DNA of 64,000 nt from Vulcanimicrobiota bacterium (GTDB lineage Bacteria > Vulcanimicrobiota > Xenobia > Xenobiales > JADMJV01), in contig JAHBVR010000021.1 of NCBI GenBank assembly GCA_019637395.1, positions 1-64,000 on the forward strand, in the 5' to 3' direction. Positions 9,839-18,516 of this stretch are shown here, piece by piece. Made by a program: the position numbers and the translations under genes. Every line of letters starts with the position of its first letter. Position 1 is the stretch's first letter. Below the pieces are notes generated by a model. That model did not search any database and had not been told where the DNA came from. It saw nothing but the letters and a program-made list of their open reading frames with translations.

Positions 9839-9901
9839 GTTCAGAATTTATCGAGAACTCTTGAACGGATTTTGGCCGGAATGTTACCGAACCGGCAGGC
9901 T

Positions 9902-11215
9902 TCATAGTCCGGCTCGATGCAGAACGTTCTCACACAGTTGGAATTCGTTGGATAAAATGTCCACGAAGGACTTTAAGCCGGCTCCACCCTCACCTCGAAA
10001 GCGGCGCTTTCCTCCGCTATTCAAGCGCGCCAGCACCTGAACGAAAATATTGCCGGCATTGACGGCGGAGTCGTGAGTGACCTGGAACAGCCTGGCTAAA
10101 AAGAGATTTCGGTCCGTCTTTTCGCCCCCGTGGGCGATAATGGTGTGGGCGTCGCTCAGCAGGCGCACCAGGGGAGAGTCGGCCGAGGTCTTTTCCCGGG
10201 CCAGACTCTGATACTGGCGGCGCAGATCCGGCCAGGTCTCGATGAGGACCAGCCAGACCAGCAGGCAGAAGCGGTCTGGACTGGCGTCGGCCTCGGGGTC
10301 GATGGTACGGCAGACGAAGCGGTATTTAGAAAAAGCCCTGACCAGCATGCGAGGGTTGCGCGTATCCAGAGCCTCTTCAAAAAAGGCCGAGAACATTCGA
10401 CTCTCGTTAGCCAGCCCGGCTTCTCGGCACAGCTCCAAAAACTTGTTCTCCTGGCGCGAACTGGTAATCGGCGGCAGGCTGACGCGCAGGTCGAAAATTT
10501 TGTCCAGGTAATTCTCTGCATCGACGCTGCCATAATGCGAGCGGATCGAGGCCGAGAGGACTTCCAGATCGTAAGCGAGCACGAAAATAGGGCCACGATT
10601 CTCGCCGGTCAAGAAGAAATAGGATTCGAGCAGCGGGATTTGCTGACTGGGAAGGCAGCGGTCCAGATCGTCGACGCAGATCAGAAATCGGGCCTCGCCG
10701 GCCAGTTTGCCGGTGAGCCTGTGAAACCTGGCCAGGCAGTCCTGGCTATCGAAGACGCCTTCCTTGCGGGACTCCGCTCCGAAGCACCGTTTCACCAACT
10801 CCAGGCGGATATAGGCGGGCAGACCGGCGGCCGAGCCCACCAGCCACTGGCAGACTTCCAAAGCCTCGGGTGCGTCTTCGGAATTCTGAAAGTTTTGGGC
10901 AAAGACCTTGACCAGGGGTTGCAGCGAATCGGTGGGGGAGCGCCAGGGGTTCAACCAGGCCTGCTGGGTAAAGGCGGAAGAATCTTTGGCCCTGGCCCAC
11001 AAACGAGTCAGAACATCCGTCTTGCCCCGGCCCCAGGCTCCCTGGATGCCGACGACGGAGCCGGCCGGCATGCCCTCGAGGTTGTGGAGCAGTGCGCCGG
11101 CGAATAGATCATGTTCGAAACAGTCTTGGCTAATGATGGCGAGCCTTCGTCTAAAGTAATTTTTGAATGGCCACGGCGGCTCGGAAGAGCTGGGCCCAAC
11201 CGGCGTTAAGCTCAC
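9902..11215 (-). CDS. KAP-family P-loop NTPase
   Basis: An NTPase of about 437 residues. The Walker A motif is GAWGRGKT (about residues 61-68 from the start used here). Walker B is the KAP-typical FLICVDDLDRC, near residue 180. KAP NTPases couple ATP hydrolysis to membrane-associated assemblies and are common in phage-defence and mobile loci. No obvious membrane helix is inserted here, which is unusual for the family. The open frame extends to 11476, but its first part overlaps the zinc-ribbon gene and is low-complexity shadow. I chose the in-frame GTG at 11215, which leaves a 65-base overlap with the upstream gene. A later ATG directly before Walker A (MPAGSVVG) is the alternative. It is last in a leftward run with the zinc-ribbon and Lys/His/Gly genes. 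Confidence 0.75.
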   Translation of the reverse strand: MSLTPVGPSSSEPPWPFKNYFRRRLAIISQDCFEHDLFAGALLHNLEGMPAGSVVGIQGAWGRGKTDVLTRLWARAKDSSAFTQQAWLNPWRSPTDSLQPLVKVFAQNFQNSEDAPEALEVCQWLVGSAAGLPAYIRLELVKRCFGAESRKEGVFDSQDCLARFHRLTGKLAGEARFLICVDDLDRCLPSQQIPLLESYFFLTGENRGPIFVLAYDLEVLSASIRSHYGSVDAENYLDKIFDLRVSLPPITSSRQENKFLELCREAGLANESRMFSAFFEEALDTRNPRMLVRAFSKYRFVCRTIDPEADASPDRFCLLVWLVLIETWPDLRRQYQSLAREKTSADSPLVRLLSDAHTIIAHGGEKTDRNLFLARLFQVTHDSAVNAGNIFVQVLARLNSGGKRRFRGEGGAGLKSFVDILSNEFQLCENVLHRAGL

Positions 11216-11921
11216 GGGCCTGACGGTTTTGTTCCACCGCCAGCAGCCGATCGATGGCTTCCAGAGCGGTGGCGAGCTGCTCCTGCAGAGGCTCGCGATC
11301 GGGATCGGCTTCGGCCACCGTCCGGGCTTCGAGAAAAGTGAACTCGACGTCCTGCAGCGTCTGGACCAGCGTCGCCAGATCGGCCTGGCCGGAGATGACT
11401 CCGGTGTAGGCCTGATGCACGGCGGCCACCTCGGGGCTGACCTGGCCCTGTTCAAATTCCAGAGCGGTGGGTTCAAGGTCGGGGATCAGACGCTCCACCC
11501 GGCACTCCGGGCATTTGCGTTCGGGGCCGGCGGAACCGCAGCCCGGGCACATCGGCGTGCTCCACTCGGCCAGCCTTCGGCTGGTTTCCAGAAACTCGGC
11601 CGCGGCCGCCTGGTAGTCGTCGTAGTGAGGCGGGGACAGATCGGCCAGCAGCTCAATCAGATCCTGGCAGGACTGCAAATTGCGCTCGATGATGCCGTTC
11701 AGACCCGGGTGGAGCTGGTCGCGCAGGGGAGCCGCCGAGGCCTCCCGCTCAGCGAGGGCCCGGCGCAGGCGAGCCCGCATGCTTTTGGTCCTGGCCTGAA
11801 GTTCGTCCGGGGCCATGCCGGAGCGCGCACACTCCAACAGGCCCTCCAGGCGATTCGGGTCGGGACCTTCTTTGGCACCCCCCAGAGAAGTGACCAGGTT
11901 ATCGAGAAAACCAGCGGCCAC
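11151..11921 (-). CDS. Zinc-ribbon protein, probable KAP partner
   Basis: A 256-residue mainly helical, acidic protein with one zinc ribbon in the middle: MCPGCGS and, ten residues on, KCPEC (about residues 123-140). It starts with a GTG that shares a base with the stop of the upstream gene (TAGTG), and its end overlaps the start region of the KAP NTPase. That points to translational coupling of three genes. The helices on both sides (EVAAVHQAYTGVISGQ, QATALEAIDR-like patterns) suggest a scaffold that binds partners. Function unknown; the tight coupling suggests it works with the NTPase. Confidence 0.6.
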   Translation of the reverse strand: MAAGFLDNLVTSLGGAKEGPDPNRLEGLLECARSGMAPDELQARTKSMRARLRRALAEREASAAPLRDQLHPGLNGIIERNLQSCQDLIELLADLSPPHYDDYQAAAAEFLETSRRLAEWSTPMCPGCGSAGPERKCPECRVERLIPDLEPTALEFEQGQVSPEVAAVHQAYTGVISGQADLATLVQTLQDVEFTFLEARTVAEADPDREPLQEQLATALEAIDRLLAVEQNRQARELNAGWAQLFRAAVAIQKLL

Positions 11922-12259
11922 TAGAAGCCGACGGAGCTGAAGCTTCTGAGCATGCCGCCCAGTCCGGGGTTCATGCCGGCGTTGGCCTGGTTCTGGCCGC
12001 CACCGAGCAGGCTGGAGAGAAGTTGGCTGACCTGGGCGCTGTTGCCCGAGACGGCCAGGGCCATGCTGCTGCCGGCGGCCGCGGGGCTGTGGAGGGCGCT
12101 GGCGAAGTTGGGCTGGCCGATTCCGGCGTGCTTGCCGGCCTTACCGGCTTTGCCGTGCTTGCCATGTTTGCCGTGTCTGCAATGCTTGCCATGTTTGCCG
12201 GCGATACCACTTTGAGCTTGAGCTTGATTGTTGCCTGATACAGCGATGGCCATTGACAT
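11921..12259 (-). CDS. Small protein with Gly-Lys-His tandem repeats
   Basis: A 112-residue protein (longer if the GTG at 12274 is used) starting MSMAIAVSG. Residues about 17-45 are a tandem repeat of Gly-Lys-His/Ala triplets such as GKHGKHCRHGKHGKHG, coded by a 9-base repeat. It is strongly basic and His-rich, with one Cys, so metal, RNA or polyanion binding is possible. The rest is Ser/Gly/Asn-rich with a short LLSSLLGGG helix. ATG 12259 has a GGAG nine bases upstream, hence the choice. Not similar to a known family that I recognise. It leads the unit ahead of the zinc-ribbon and KAP genes and follows the Hsp90-like gene by about 130 bases. Confidence 0.5.
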   Translation of the reverse strand: MSMAIAVSGNNQAQAQSGIAGKHGKHCRHGKHGKHGKAGKAGKHAGIGQPNFASALHSPAAAGSSMALAVSGNSAQVSQLLSSLLGGGQNQANAGMNPGLGGMLRSFSSVGF

Positions 12260-12405
12260 TTTCTGGTTCTCCACTTCGTTTCTTCTGGATTCATAGTAAG
12301 CTGCCGGGCACGCCGGTGGAGGGGGGCGCTTGTTGCCAAAACAGAGTTGTTTGTAAACATCTTGTGGCCGACTGTTAATGGTTTTTCAGGATTCTTTCAG
12401 GATCG

Positions 12406-14391
12406 TTAGCTGGTAGGCAAAGCGACCGGCAGCTCAGGCGAGCTGAAGGGCTCGACGGAGAACTTCTCGGGCACCAGCAGGTAACGCAACAGGTAGCGCA
12501 AGAAGACCCGATGAGCTTCGGGATTGTTGTCGCTGCGCAGCAGCCAGACCGTCTGAGTCCAGTCCAGAATCCCCTGGTCCTCGTTGTGCTCGATCCGGTC
12601 TCTTTCTTTGCCGGAAGTCAGGTAGCGGCGGATCCCCTGGCGGGCTTGCCAGCGAATCTGCGCGGCCAGAGGAATTTTGCCCGAGAGTTGGCGCCACATG
12701 CGCGGATACCAAAGTTTATAGAGGGCCGGACTGACCCTGGCCAGCACCTGAAACCAGAGTTGCTCGGCCGCCCGGTAGTCCTGGCGGTGCAGGGCATACC
12801 AGCCCAGCCACAGGCCCAGGAAAGGGGTCAAGGTCGCCTGCTCCAGCTGAGCCGCCAGCGACTCGGCCCGCGCGTCCTGGCCATCGTGGAAAGCTCGTTC
12901 CATCTCGAAGAAACGGCTCAGGGCTGATTGGGACGGAGGCTTATCGCTCCAACCCCAAATGTAGCGCAAGAGCAGGCGGGTGGGGGAGGGCTCCTGGCTG
13001 TCGGCCTGGTCCAGTAAGCGGGCGGCTTCCAGGTCCTCGGCAAAAAAGCAAATCAACATGCGAAATTCGACCCGCGCGGGTTTTCCCACCCGTCCCATTT
13101 GCTCCAGGAAGAGATGGGCCGGCGCCCAGCGCTTGTGGTCGACGCTTTGCAGCACGCGCGTCTTTAACATCGTCTGCATCTGCTCGCGAAAGGTGGTGGC
13201 CGCGGTCCGCTCCTGGGCGCTCAAAGCCAGATAGAAGTCGACTTGCTCCTGGGCGTGCACCGGAGTAGCGAAGTTCTGGTTGAGCTGTTGCATGCGGAAA
13301 AACATTTCGACGGCGGGGGGACGCTGGTCGGGCGGATAGCGATTTTGGAAAAGCTGCTGCAGAGCTTGGGCCTGTTCGGCGCTCCACAGCGGTGGGTTGA
13401 CGCAGACTTCCTCCAGGAGCGCCTCTACTTGTCGGCGTACGGCGGCCACCAGGTCCTGAAACTCCTCATTTTCGACCAGATCGGTCTGGGACAGGTTTTT
13501 CTCGAGGTGGTCGGCGCTGACCACCGCACAGGCCAGTGAATTTCCCAGCAGCCTGGCGGGACGGCGGAAGGCCACGCCCCGGGAGATGAAGAGCAGGCCT
13601 TCGCGCTCGGCTACTTCAGGTAGGGCCAGGCCCACCAGAATGGAGCTGGCCACCGGCGAGGCGCGATCGGGGGCGAAGAAGACATCCTGGCGCCGACTTC
13701 CCGGGCGGCTGATGCGCAGGCTCTGGCTGCCGCGAGCAAAGAGCCGGGCGAAGGGACCTTCGTTCTGATGCAGACCCATGGGCACGGCGCTGCCTTTGGG
13801 CCGGCCGTTGACGCGCAGGTCCAAAGGCGCGTAGCGGCAGAAATGGAAGAGCTGCTCGAGAATTTTTTGGCCGGCGCCGGCCTGGCCGAATCCCAGCAGG
13901 CGCGCCCAGGGGGAACTGGAAGAATGCTGGACGGTGACCTTGATGCCGAGGCGCTCCGTGGGAGCAGGCTGAACATCCAACCGGGAGCCGGTCACCTGCG
14001 CCTGCCAGCCGCCCGTCCTGGTCCCCACCAGCAGACTGATTTTCGGGTCGTTGGGCAGACTGCGGGCGCCGTGCAGGGCCAGCGCCAGTTCGCGCAGGGC
14101 CGGATGAGGCGCGGGCTTGAGAAGGAAGGTGAACAACTCCGGCAGACGCTCCGGATCCGGCAGTGTGCCGTTGAAAAATACACGAGTTTCCGCCCGTTCG
14201 GTCTCGACTACGAACTCGTGGGCGCCACTGAGCACGGCCGAAGCCACCAGGTTGAGAATGAACAGGGCCGGATCGGGCAGGCGATAGTCATCCAGCTTGC
14301 GCTCGGCATAGGCGAAATCCATGGTAAAAACGCCGGAAGAATCCACCGTTCCCTCGGAAGCCATACTGGAGAGTAGATTGTTCAGTTCCAT
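12406..14391 (-). CDS. Hsp90-like (degenerate GHKL) protein, paralogue A
   Basis: A 661-residue cytosolic protein, one of three paralogues in the window. The N-terminus carries DSSGVFTMD and then PALFILNLVASAVLSGA, which lines up with the helix of Hsp90 that normally ends in the ATP-binding Asn and Asp, but those residues are absent. The middle has CRYAPLDLRVNGRP and then VVSADHLEKNLSQ, resembling the Hsp90 middle-domain segment DSEDLPLNVSRE. The C-terminal 250 residues are helical and TPR-like. The ATG at 14391 has GGAG eight bases upstream. I infer a chaperone-like scaffold without normal ATPase activity. The paralogue relation is seen directly; the Hsp90 link is by eye and uncertain. It is divergent from the pilin genes. 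Confidence 0.55.
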   Translation of the reverse strand: MELNNLLSSMASEGTVDSSGVFTMDFAYAERKLDDYRLPDPALFILNLVASAVLSGAHEFVVETERAETRVFFNGTLPDPERLPELFTFLLKPAPHPALRELALALHGARSLPNDPKISLLVGTRTGGWQAQVTGSRLDVQPAPTERLGIKVTVQHSSSSPWARLLGFGQAGAGQKILEQLFHFCRYAPLDLRVNGRPKGSAVPMGLHQNEGPFARLFARGSQSLRISRPGSRRQDVFFAPDRASPVASSILVGLALPEVAEREGLLFISRGVAFRRPARLLGNSLACAVVSADHLEKNLSQTDLVENEEFQDLVAAVRRQVEALLEEVCVNPPLWSAEQAQALQQLFQNRYPPDQRPPAVEMFFRMQQLNQNFATPVHAQEQVDFYLALSAQERTAATTFREQMQTMLKTRVLQSVDHKRWAPAHLFLEQMGRVGKPARVEFRMLICFFAEDLEAARLLDQADSQEPSPTRLLLRYIWGWSDKPPSQSALSRFFEMERAFHDGQDARAESLAAQLEQATLTPFLGLWLGWYALHRQDYRAAEQLWFQVLARVSPALYKLWYPRMWRQLSGKIPLAAQIRWQARQGIRRYLTSGKERDRIEHNEDQGILDWTQTVWLLRSDNNPEAHRVFLRYLLRYLLVPEKFSVEPFSSPELPVALPTS

Positions 14392-14490
14392 CGTGCGGGC
14401 TCCGGTTCGTTCGGCTGCCAACGAAGCCTGCCTCCCGGAGGGCACCTGACAGAAGGGGGGATTCCTGGTAAACTAAAAAGAAAGCCTTGA

Positions 14491-16335
14491 ATGAGTTGGT
14501 GGGGTAGGGTGGCGAGTCAACATCACAGGCGGGCAATGGCCCTGATCACGACTTTGTTGATGTCGGTGGTCTTATTAATGATGCTCATCACGCTGGTCAA
14601 GGCGGTCACGACTCAGGATTACTTGACGCGGGGCCAGCATGACAGTGTGGCCGCTCTCTACGTGGCCGAGTCCGGACTGGCCGACGTGATGTCCCACCTG
14701 GAGATCGACGGAAACTGGCGCGACGGCTTCAACGGCGAATCCATGCAGAATCGCCCGGGTAAATACTGGGTCAAATTCTTCGAAGGCTCGGGTAGTGTCC
14801 CGGACGATGCCTCGATCAATAACATCTCCGGCAGCAGCGCTCGTCCCGGCCCGCGCGGCCGAGTTGTGCCGCGGGGCGCGGCTTTGATCGTCGTGACCGC
14901 CCGGGTGGGAGCCGCTCAAAGACAGCTCGAGGCCATCGTCAACAGCGCGGGGGTCATCAATGTCGAGTATCCCTTGATGACTTCGGGCAGCATTGAATTG
15001 AGGGGCGCGGTGACCATCGACGGGATTCATAGCCTGCGGGGCTACGAACGAGTGGCCGCCGGCATTCACTCCAATGCGCGCAGCCTGTCCGGTCCCACCA
15101 TCCGTTGGGTGCCCGAGGATTCCAGCGACAAGGCCACCATCACCGGCAAGGTCAGCGCCGTGGACCCCCGCACGATCGGCGTCGGCATCGACTTTGGGCC
15201 CGATTCCAGCCGCTACGACGTGGGGGCGTTTGAGCGCAGCGCCGCCCAACGCGCCTTTCCCGGCATGGGCGACATAGAGCGCCAGGTCAATCTCCACGCC
15301 AGCGCGCCGCCACCGACGATCCAGCCGGCCGGCACCACTACTCTGCCGACCGGAGACTACCATCAATCGGGAGACCTCACCGTCAGCGGCGATCTGGTTC
15401 TGGACGGCGGCGAACTTTTTGTCGACGGCGATCTGACCATCAACGGAGGGATTTCCGGCCAGGGGGCCATCTGGGCCAGCGGCAAAGTCACCTTCCGGGG
15501 CGACTCCACCTTGCAGTCCACCGAGAAAGCGGCCGTCATGTCGAAAAAGGGCGTCAATCTGCTCGGTTTTGATGGCGAGGATTACATGGAGAACTTCGCC
15601 GAGAGCGATCCCGAAGTCCGGGTCCTTTGGGACGCTACCAAGCAGACCCTGGCTGAGACCGAGGAGTTACTGCAAAGCACGGAGCCGGCCAGTGTGGTGG
15701 GAAGCGGTGGACCGCTGGATTTACAAATCCGAAAGTTAGGCTACCATCCTGATAATCCCGAAGCCCCGATTCCGGTGGTCAACCCGGAGGATGCCCTGGT
15801 CGGCGGAAACTATCTGGGGAAACTCGAGGCCAAGCTGGCGGCCCAGTCCGAAGGCGAGTCGCGTGACTTCATGATGCGCAAGCTGGCCGGCTACCGGGAC
15901 TTCTTCAGCGCCAATACGGACCAGCCCGATGAGACGGCGGCCAATCAGTTCATCCATCGCCCCCGCGTCTCACCGGGCGCTTTCGACGCGGTCGTCAATG
16001 CGGGCCGCACCGACGCCTTGAGCAAGCTGATGGTCCAGGTTTCCAACCTCAGCTACGCTAAAGCCGGCAGCTCCTACTTTCAAGGCATCATTTACACCAA
16101 CGGCCACTTCTTTGCGGCCAACAGCGTGACTACTCTGGGCGCCATTATGGTGGACGGTCGCGGGCGAGAAGGCTCGGAACCGAACCCTCTGAATCCAGCG
16201 GAGTCTTTCCGGCCCGGACAGTTGGTGATGAGGCAGGGAGCCAATATGACCTTCGTTGAAGAGTTCTTCGAAGACGGCGACAACGCGTTGCGCATTCGCG
16301 GTCCGGTCCAGGTGCGCACATGGGCCTCCCGTTGA
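14491..16335 (+). CDS. PilX-like pilus-assembly protein
   Basis: A 614-residue protein with one N-terminal hydrophobic helix (ALITTLLMSVVLLMMLITLV) followed by a charged segment that ends LYVAESGLADVMSHL. This is the layout of PilX-type minor pilins (the AAEAAL-like region). The rest is a large beta-rich domain with many Gly/Ser/Asp turns and a stretch like ADGDLTISGD-type repeats (DLTVSGDLVLDGGELFVDGD), suggesting a beta-helix. It should be inserted in the inner membrane and join the type IV pilus or type II secretion pseudopilus. The ATG at 14491 is the longest start; MALITTLL at 14536 is an alternative. It overlaps the next pilin gene by 16 bases, so the three form an operon. Confidence 0.7.
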   Translation: MSWWGRVASQHHRRAMALITTLLMSVVLLMMLITLVKAVTTQDYLTRGQHDSVAALYVAESGLADVMSHLEIDGNWRDGFNGESMQNRPGKYWVKFFEGSGSVPDDASINNISGSSARPGPRGRVVPRGAALIVVTARVGAAQRQLEAIVNSAGVINVEYPLMTSGSIELRGAVTIDGIHSLRGYERVAAGIHSNARSLSGPTIRWVPEDSSDKATITGKVSAVDPRTIGVGIDFGPDSSRYDVGAFERSAAQRAFPGMGDIERQVNLHASAPPPTIQPAGTTTLPTGDYHQSGDLTVSGDLVLDGGELFVDGDLTINGGISGQGAIWASGKVTFRGDSTLQSTEKAAVMSKKGVNLLGFDGEDYMENFAESDPEVRVLWDATKQTLAETEELLQSTEPASVVGSGGPLDLQIRKLGYHPDNPEAPIPVVNPEDALVGGNYLGKLEAKLAAQSEGESRDFMMRKLAGYRDFFSANTDQPDETAANQFIHRPRVSPGAFDAVVNAGRTDALSKLMVQVSNLSYAKAGSSYFQGIIYTNGHFFAANSVTTLGAIMVDGRGREGSEPNPLNPAESFRPGQLVMRQGANMTFVEEFFEDGDNALRIRGPVQVRTWASR

Positions 16336-16760
16336 GGAGGAGAACCAGAGCGGTCACCGTCGCTGAGGTCATGATGGCGTTGGGCATCGTGGCCATGGCC
16401 ATTCTGGCTCTGGTAACCGGCTTCATCGGCGCCATCGAGATGAACGCGCGCTCGGTGGAGACGGCGGTTGCCTCCCAGGTGGGACGGGATTTCCTGGAGC
16501 GAGTCAACGAGTTCGGTTATGAAAATGTCCCGGAAGGAAGCTACGTCTTCAACGGTGCGGCCAACGACCCTCAGACCGCCGAGGGTTTTCCTCCGGCCCC
16601 CTACCCGCGGGTGGAAGCTAATGGCCAGACCCATAGCCTGACGGTCAAGGTCAGCACCAAAGGGGCCACTCTCAAAGTGATCGTGGTGGAAGTGACGTGT
16701 GGCAAACGCGGGCGGGCTTCTTTCGAGACTTATCTCTACCCCGGGTTCTCCGTCTCTTGA
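16320..16760 (+). CDS. Minor pilin, PilV/PulI-like
   Basis: A 146-residue prepilin-like protein. After a short basic leader (MGLPLRRRTRA) comes VTVAEVMMALGIVAMAILAL, the N-methylated helix with Glu at the conserved fifth position, though the residue before it is not the usual Gly (RAVTVAE). The rest (ERVNEFGYENVP, YVFNG) matches PilV/GspI-type minor pilins with a short beta domain. It overlaps the genes on both sides, so it is made together with the PilX-like and PulJ-like proteins. It is exported through the inner membrane and assembled at the pilus tip. Processing by the prepilin peptidase is uncertain because of the missing Gly. Confidence 0.7.
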   Translation: MGLPLRRRTRAVTVAEVMMALGIVAMAILALVTGFIGAIEMNARSVETAVASQVGRDFLERVNEFGYENVPEGSYVFNGAANDPQTAEGFPPAPYPRVEANGQTHSLTVKVSTKGATLKVIVVEVTCGKRGRASFETYLYPGFSVS

Positions 16761-17383
16761 GGCTCCACGTCGGTTTTCGCCGAGCCGGCCTGAGCGTGGT
16801 GGACCTGGTAGTGGCTCTGGGACTCCTGCTGATGCTGCTCTCTATTCTGTTTGAGATTTTCTTCCTGGGAGGCAAAGCCTGGCGTAAGACCGATGATCGC
16901 TTCGAACTGCTGCGCAATACCCAGACCGTGGTTTCGCAAATTGCCCGCGAGGCGGAGCGGGCAAGTGTTTTCAGCGTGAGCATCCTGCCGGGCCGGGCGG
17001 TGAGTTTTCTGAGTCCCATGGACGACAACGGCCGGTTTGTCACCGACACGCTCGGCGACGTTCGCTGGGAACGCTACCTGGTGTTCTACCACGATCCGGC
17101 CAGTCAGGAAGTCCGACTGGTCGACGTCCCCCTGCTGCCAGCCTCCTTCGAACGCCGGACCCCGCAGCCGATCGAACGGTTCGTCTCGGCTACCGGAATG
17201 CACCCGCTGGCTTACTACCTGGTAGATGGGCGCGTCTTGGGTCGGCGCATCACCAGGTTCGAGCCCGAACTACCTGCTTTCAGCAAACACTTGAAACTGA
17301 CGATTCGCACCGTCCAACCCAGCACTACCCGAACCCGCGATCTGACGCTGGATATCGCTTCTAACGCTTTCATGAGAAATTAG
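16757..17383 (+). CDS. Minor pilin, PulJ/PilW-like
   Basis: About 208 residues. The start used is TTG at 16757, which overlaps the stop of the previous gene (TTGA); a GTG at 16697 would add 20 residues. The leader GFRRAGLSVVDLVVALGLLL has the prepilin Gly and a hydrophobic helix, but Asp replaces the Glu at position 5 of the mature protein, which is rare. The following QIAREAERASVFSV and SFLSPMDDNGRFV fit GspJ/PilW-type minor pilins. It should be the third subunit of the tip complex. The last bases overlap the convergent XylR-like gene by four. Replacement of Glu5 by Asp may affect pilus assembly. Confidence 0.65.
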   Translation: MRLHVGFRRAGLSVVDLVVALGLLLMLLSILFEIFFLGGKAWRKTDDRFELLRNTQTVVSQIAREAERASVFSVSILPGRAVSFLSPMDDNGRFVTDTLGDVRWERYLVFYHDPASQEVRLVDVPLLPASFERRTPQPIERFVSATGMHPLAYYLVDGRVLGRRITRFEPELPAFSKHLKLTIRTVQPSTTRTRDLTLDIASNAFMRN

Positions 17384-18516
17384 TGATGCGGATGTTGGGA
17401 AAGCATGGTGCGATAGGAACCTGGAGTCAGGCCGGTATACTGGCGGAAGAGTACGCATAGATGCTCGGCGGTGCCCAGGCCGGACATTTTGGCGATGCGA
17501 TCCAGGTTCAGGTCGGTTTCGCGCAACAAATCCCCCGCCCGGCGCAGGCGAATCCGGCGCAACTGTTCGGCTGGCCCGTGGCCCAGAGTGTTACGGAAGC
17601 GTTGCTCGAGCAGGCGGCGCGAGACCGAAAGGTGCTCGGCCAGAGCGGGCACGCGCAGGGACTCCCCCGAATGCTCGTTGAGCCACTCCAGGGCGGCGCA
17701 AATTAAGGGGTCGGCCCAAGCGAGAGAGTCGGTGGAACGCCGGGCTGCTATGGAGGCGATAGGCAGGCGAACCTGGCGAGGTCCGTCCCCGTTGAGCATG
17801 ACGTTCAGGCAGTCGGCGGCCTGGAAGCCGATTTCTCGGGCCGGCACGATCACGCTGGACAAAGGCGGATCAGTGATGACCGTGACCATTTCGTAGTCAC
17901 CCACGCCGAGCACGGCCATTTGCTGAGGAACGGGCCGCTCGAGGCGGCGGCAGGCGTGCAGGACCCGCCGGGCGGTTACATCATCGGCGGCCAGAATTCC
18001 GCAGGGGACGGGTAAGCTGGCGAGCCAGCCGGTCAGCTCCTCGAGATGGCGTGAATTTTGCCCGCTCCAACGACGGAGAGTTTTATGACGCTCGATTTTT
18101 TGCGCAAATTCGGCGGCGTTTTGCAGGAAGCCGGCGGCAATCTGTTGGGAAGCCGCCCAGCGTTTCAAACCCAGGTAGGCCAGGTTGGTAAAGCCGCGGT
18201 CCTTCAGATGTTCGGCGGCCACGCGGCCGACCTGGGCGTAGTCGACGGTGACTCGCGAGCAGCCGCTTTGTTCGAGCGCGCCGCTCAAGTCCACGATGGG
18301 ACGCTGGCTGGCGCGCACCAGCTTGACCAGCTCCGGTTCCTCGTGGTCGACCAGAATGCCGTCGACCTGGTTCAGATCCTCCCAACCCACGTCACCCCAG
18401 GATTCAGCCAGCAACATCCAGTTGTGGCGGGCTGGATGGGAGTGGACGCCTTCTAAGATTTTTCTGCCAAAAGAATTGGATAAATCCACTAGAAAAGCTA
18501 CGCGTTTGAGAGGCAT
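17380..18516 (-). CDS. XylR-type regulator with LacI-like and AraC DNA-binding domains
   Basis: A 378-residue transcription factor. Residues 1-270 form a periplasmic-binding-protein-like sugar sensor (VAFLVDLSNSFGRKILEGV, and GILAADDVTARRVLHAC). The C-terminal 100 residues hold the two AraC helix-turn-helix motifs (SLRVPALAEHLSVSRRLLEQ and LDRIAKMSGLGTAEHLCVL). This is the plan of xylose-type regulators XylR. The ATG at 18516 shares its A with the stop of the preceding gene (TGATG). It is the last gene of a sugar operon, so it probably senses a sugar made or used by that pathway and controls it. Ligand unknown. Confidence in class is high; in ligand, low. Confidence 0.85.
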   Translation of the reverse strand: MPLKRVAFLVDLSNSFGRKILEGVHSHPARHNWMLLAESWGDVGWEDLNQVDGILVDHEEPELVKLVRASQRPIVDLSGALEQSGCSRVTVDYAQVGRVAAEHLKDRGFTNLAYLGLKRWAASQQIAAGFLQNAAEFAQKIERHKTLRRWSGQNSRHLEELTGWLASLPVPCGILAADDVTARRVLHACRRLERPVPQQMAVLGVGDYEMVTVITDPPLSSVIVPAREIGFQAADCLNVMLNGDGPRQVRLPIASIAARRSTDSLAWADPLICAALEWLNEHSGESLRVPALAEHLSVSRRLLEQRFRNTLGHGPAEQLRRIRLRRAGDLLRETDLNLDRIAKMSGLGTAEHLCVLFRQYTGLTPGSYRTMLSQHPHH

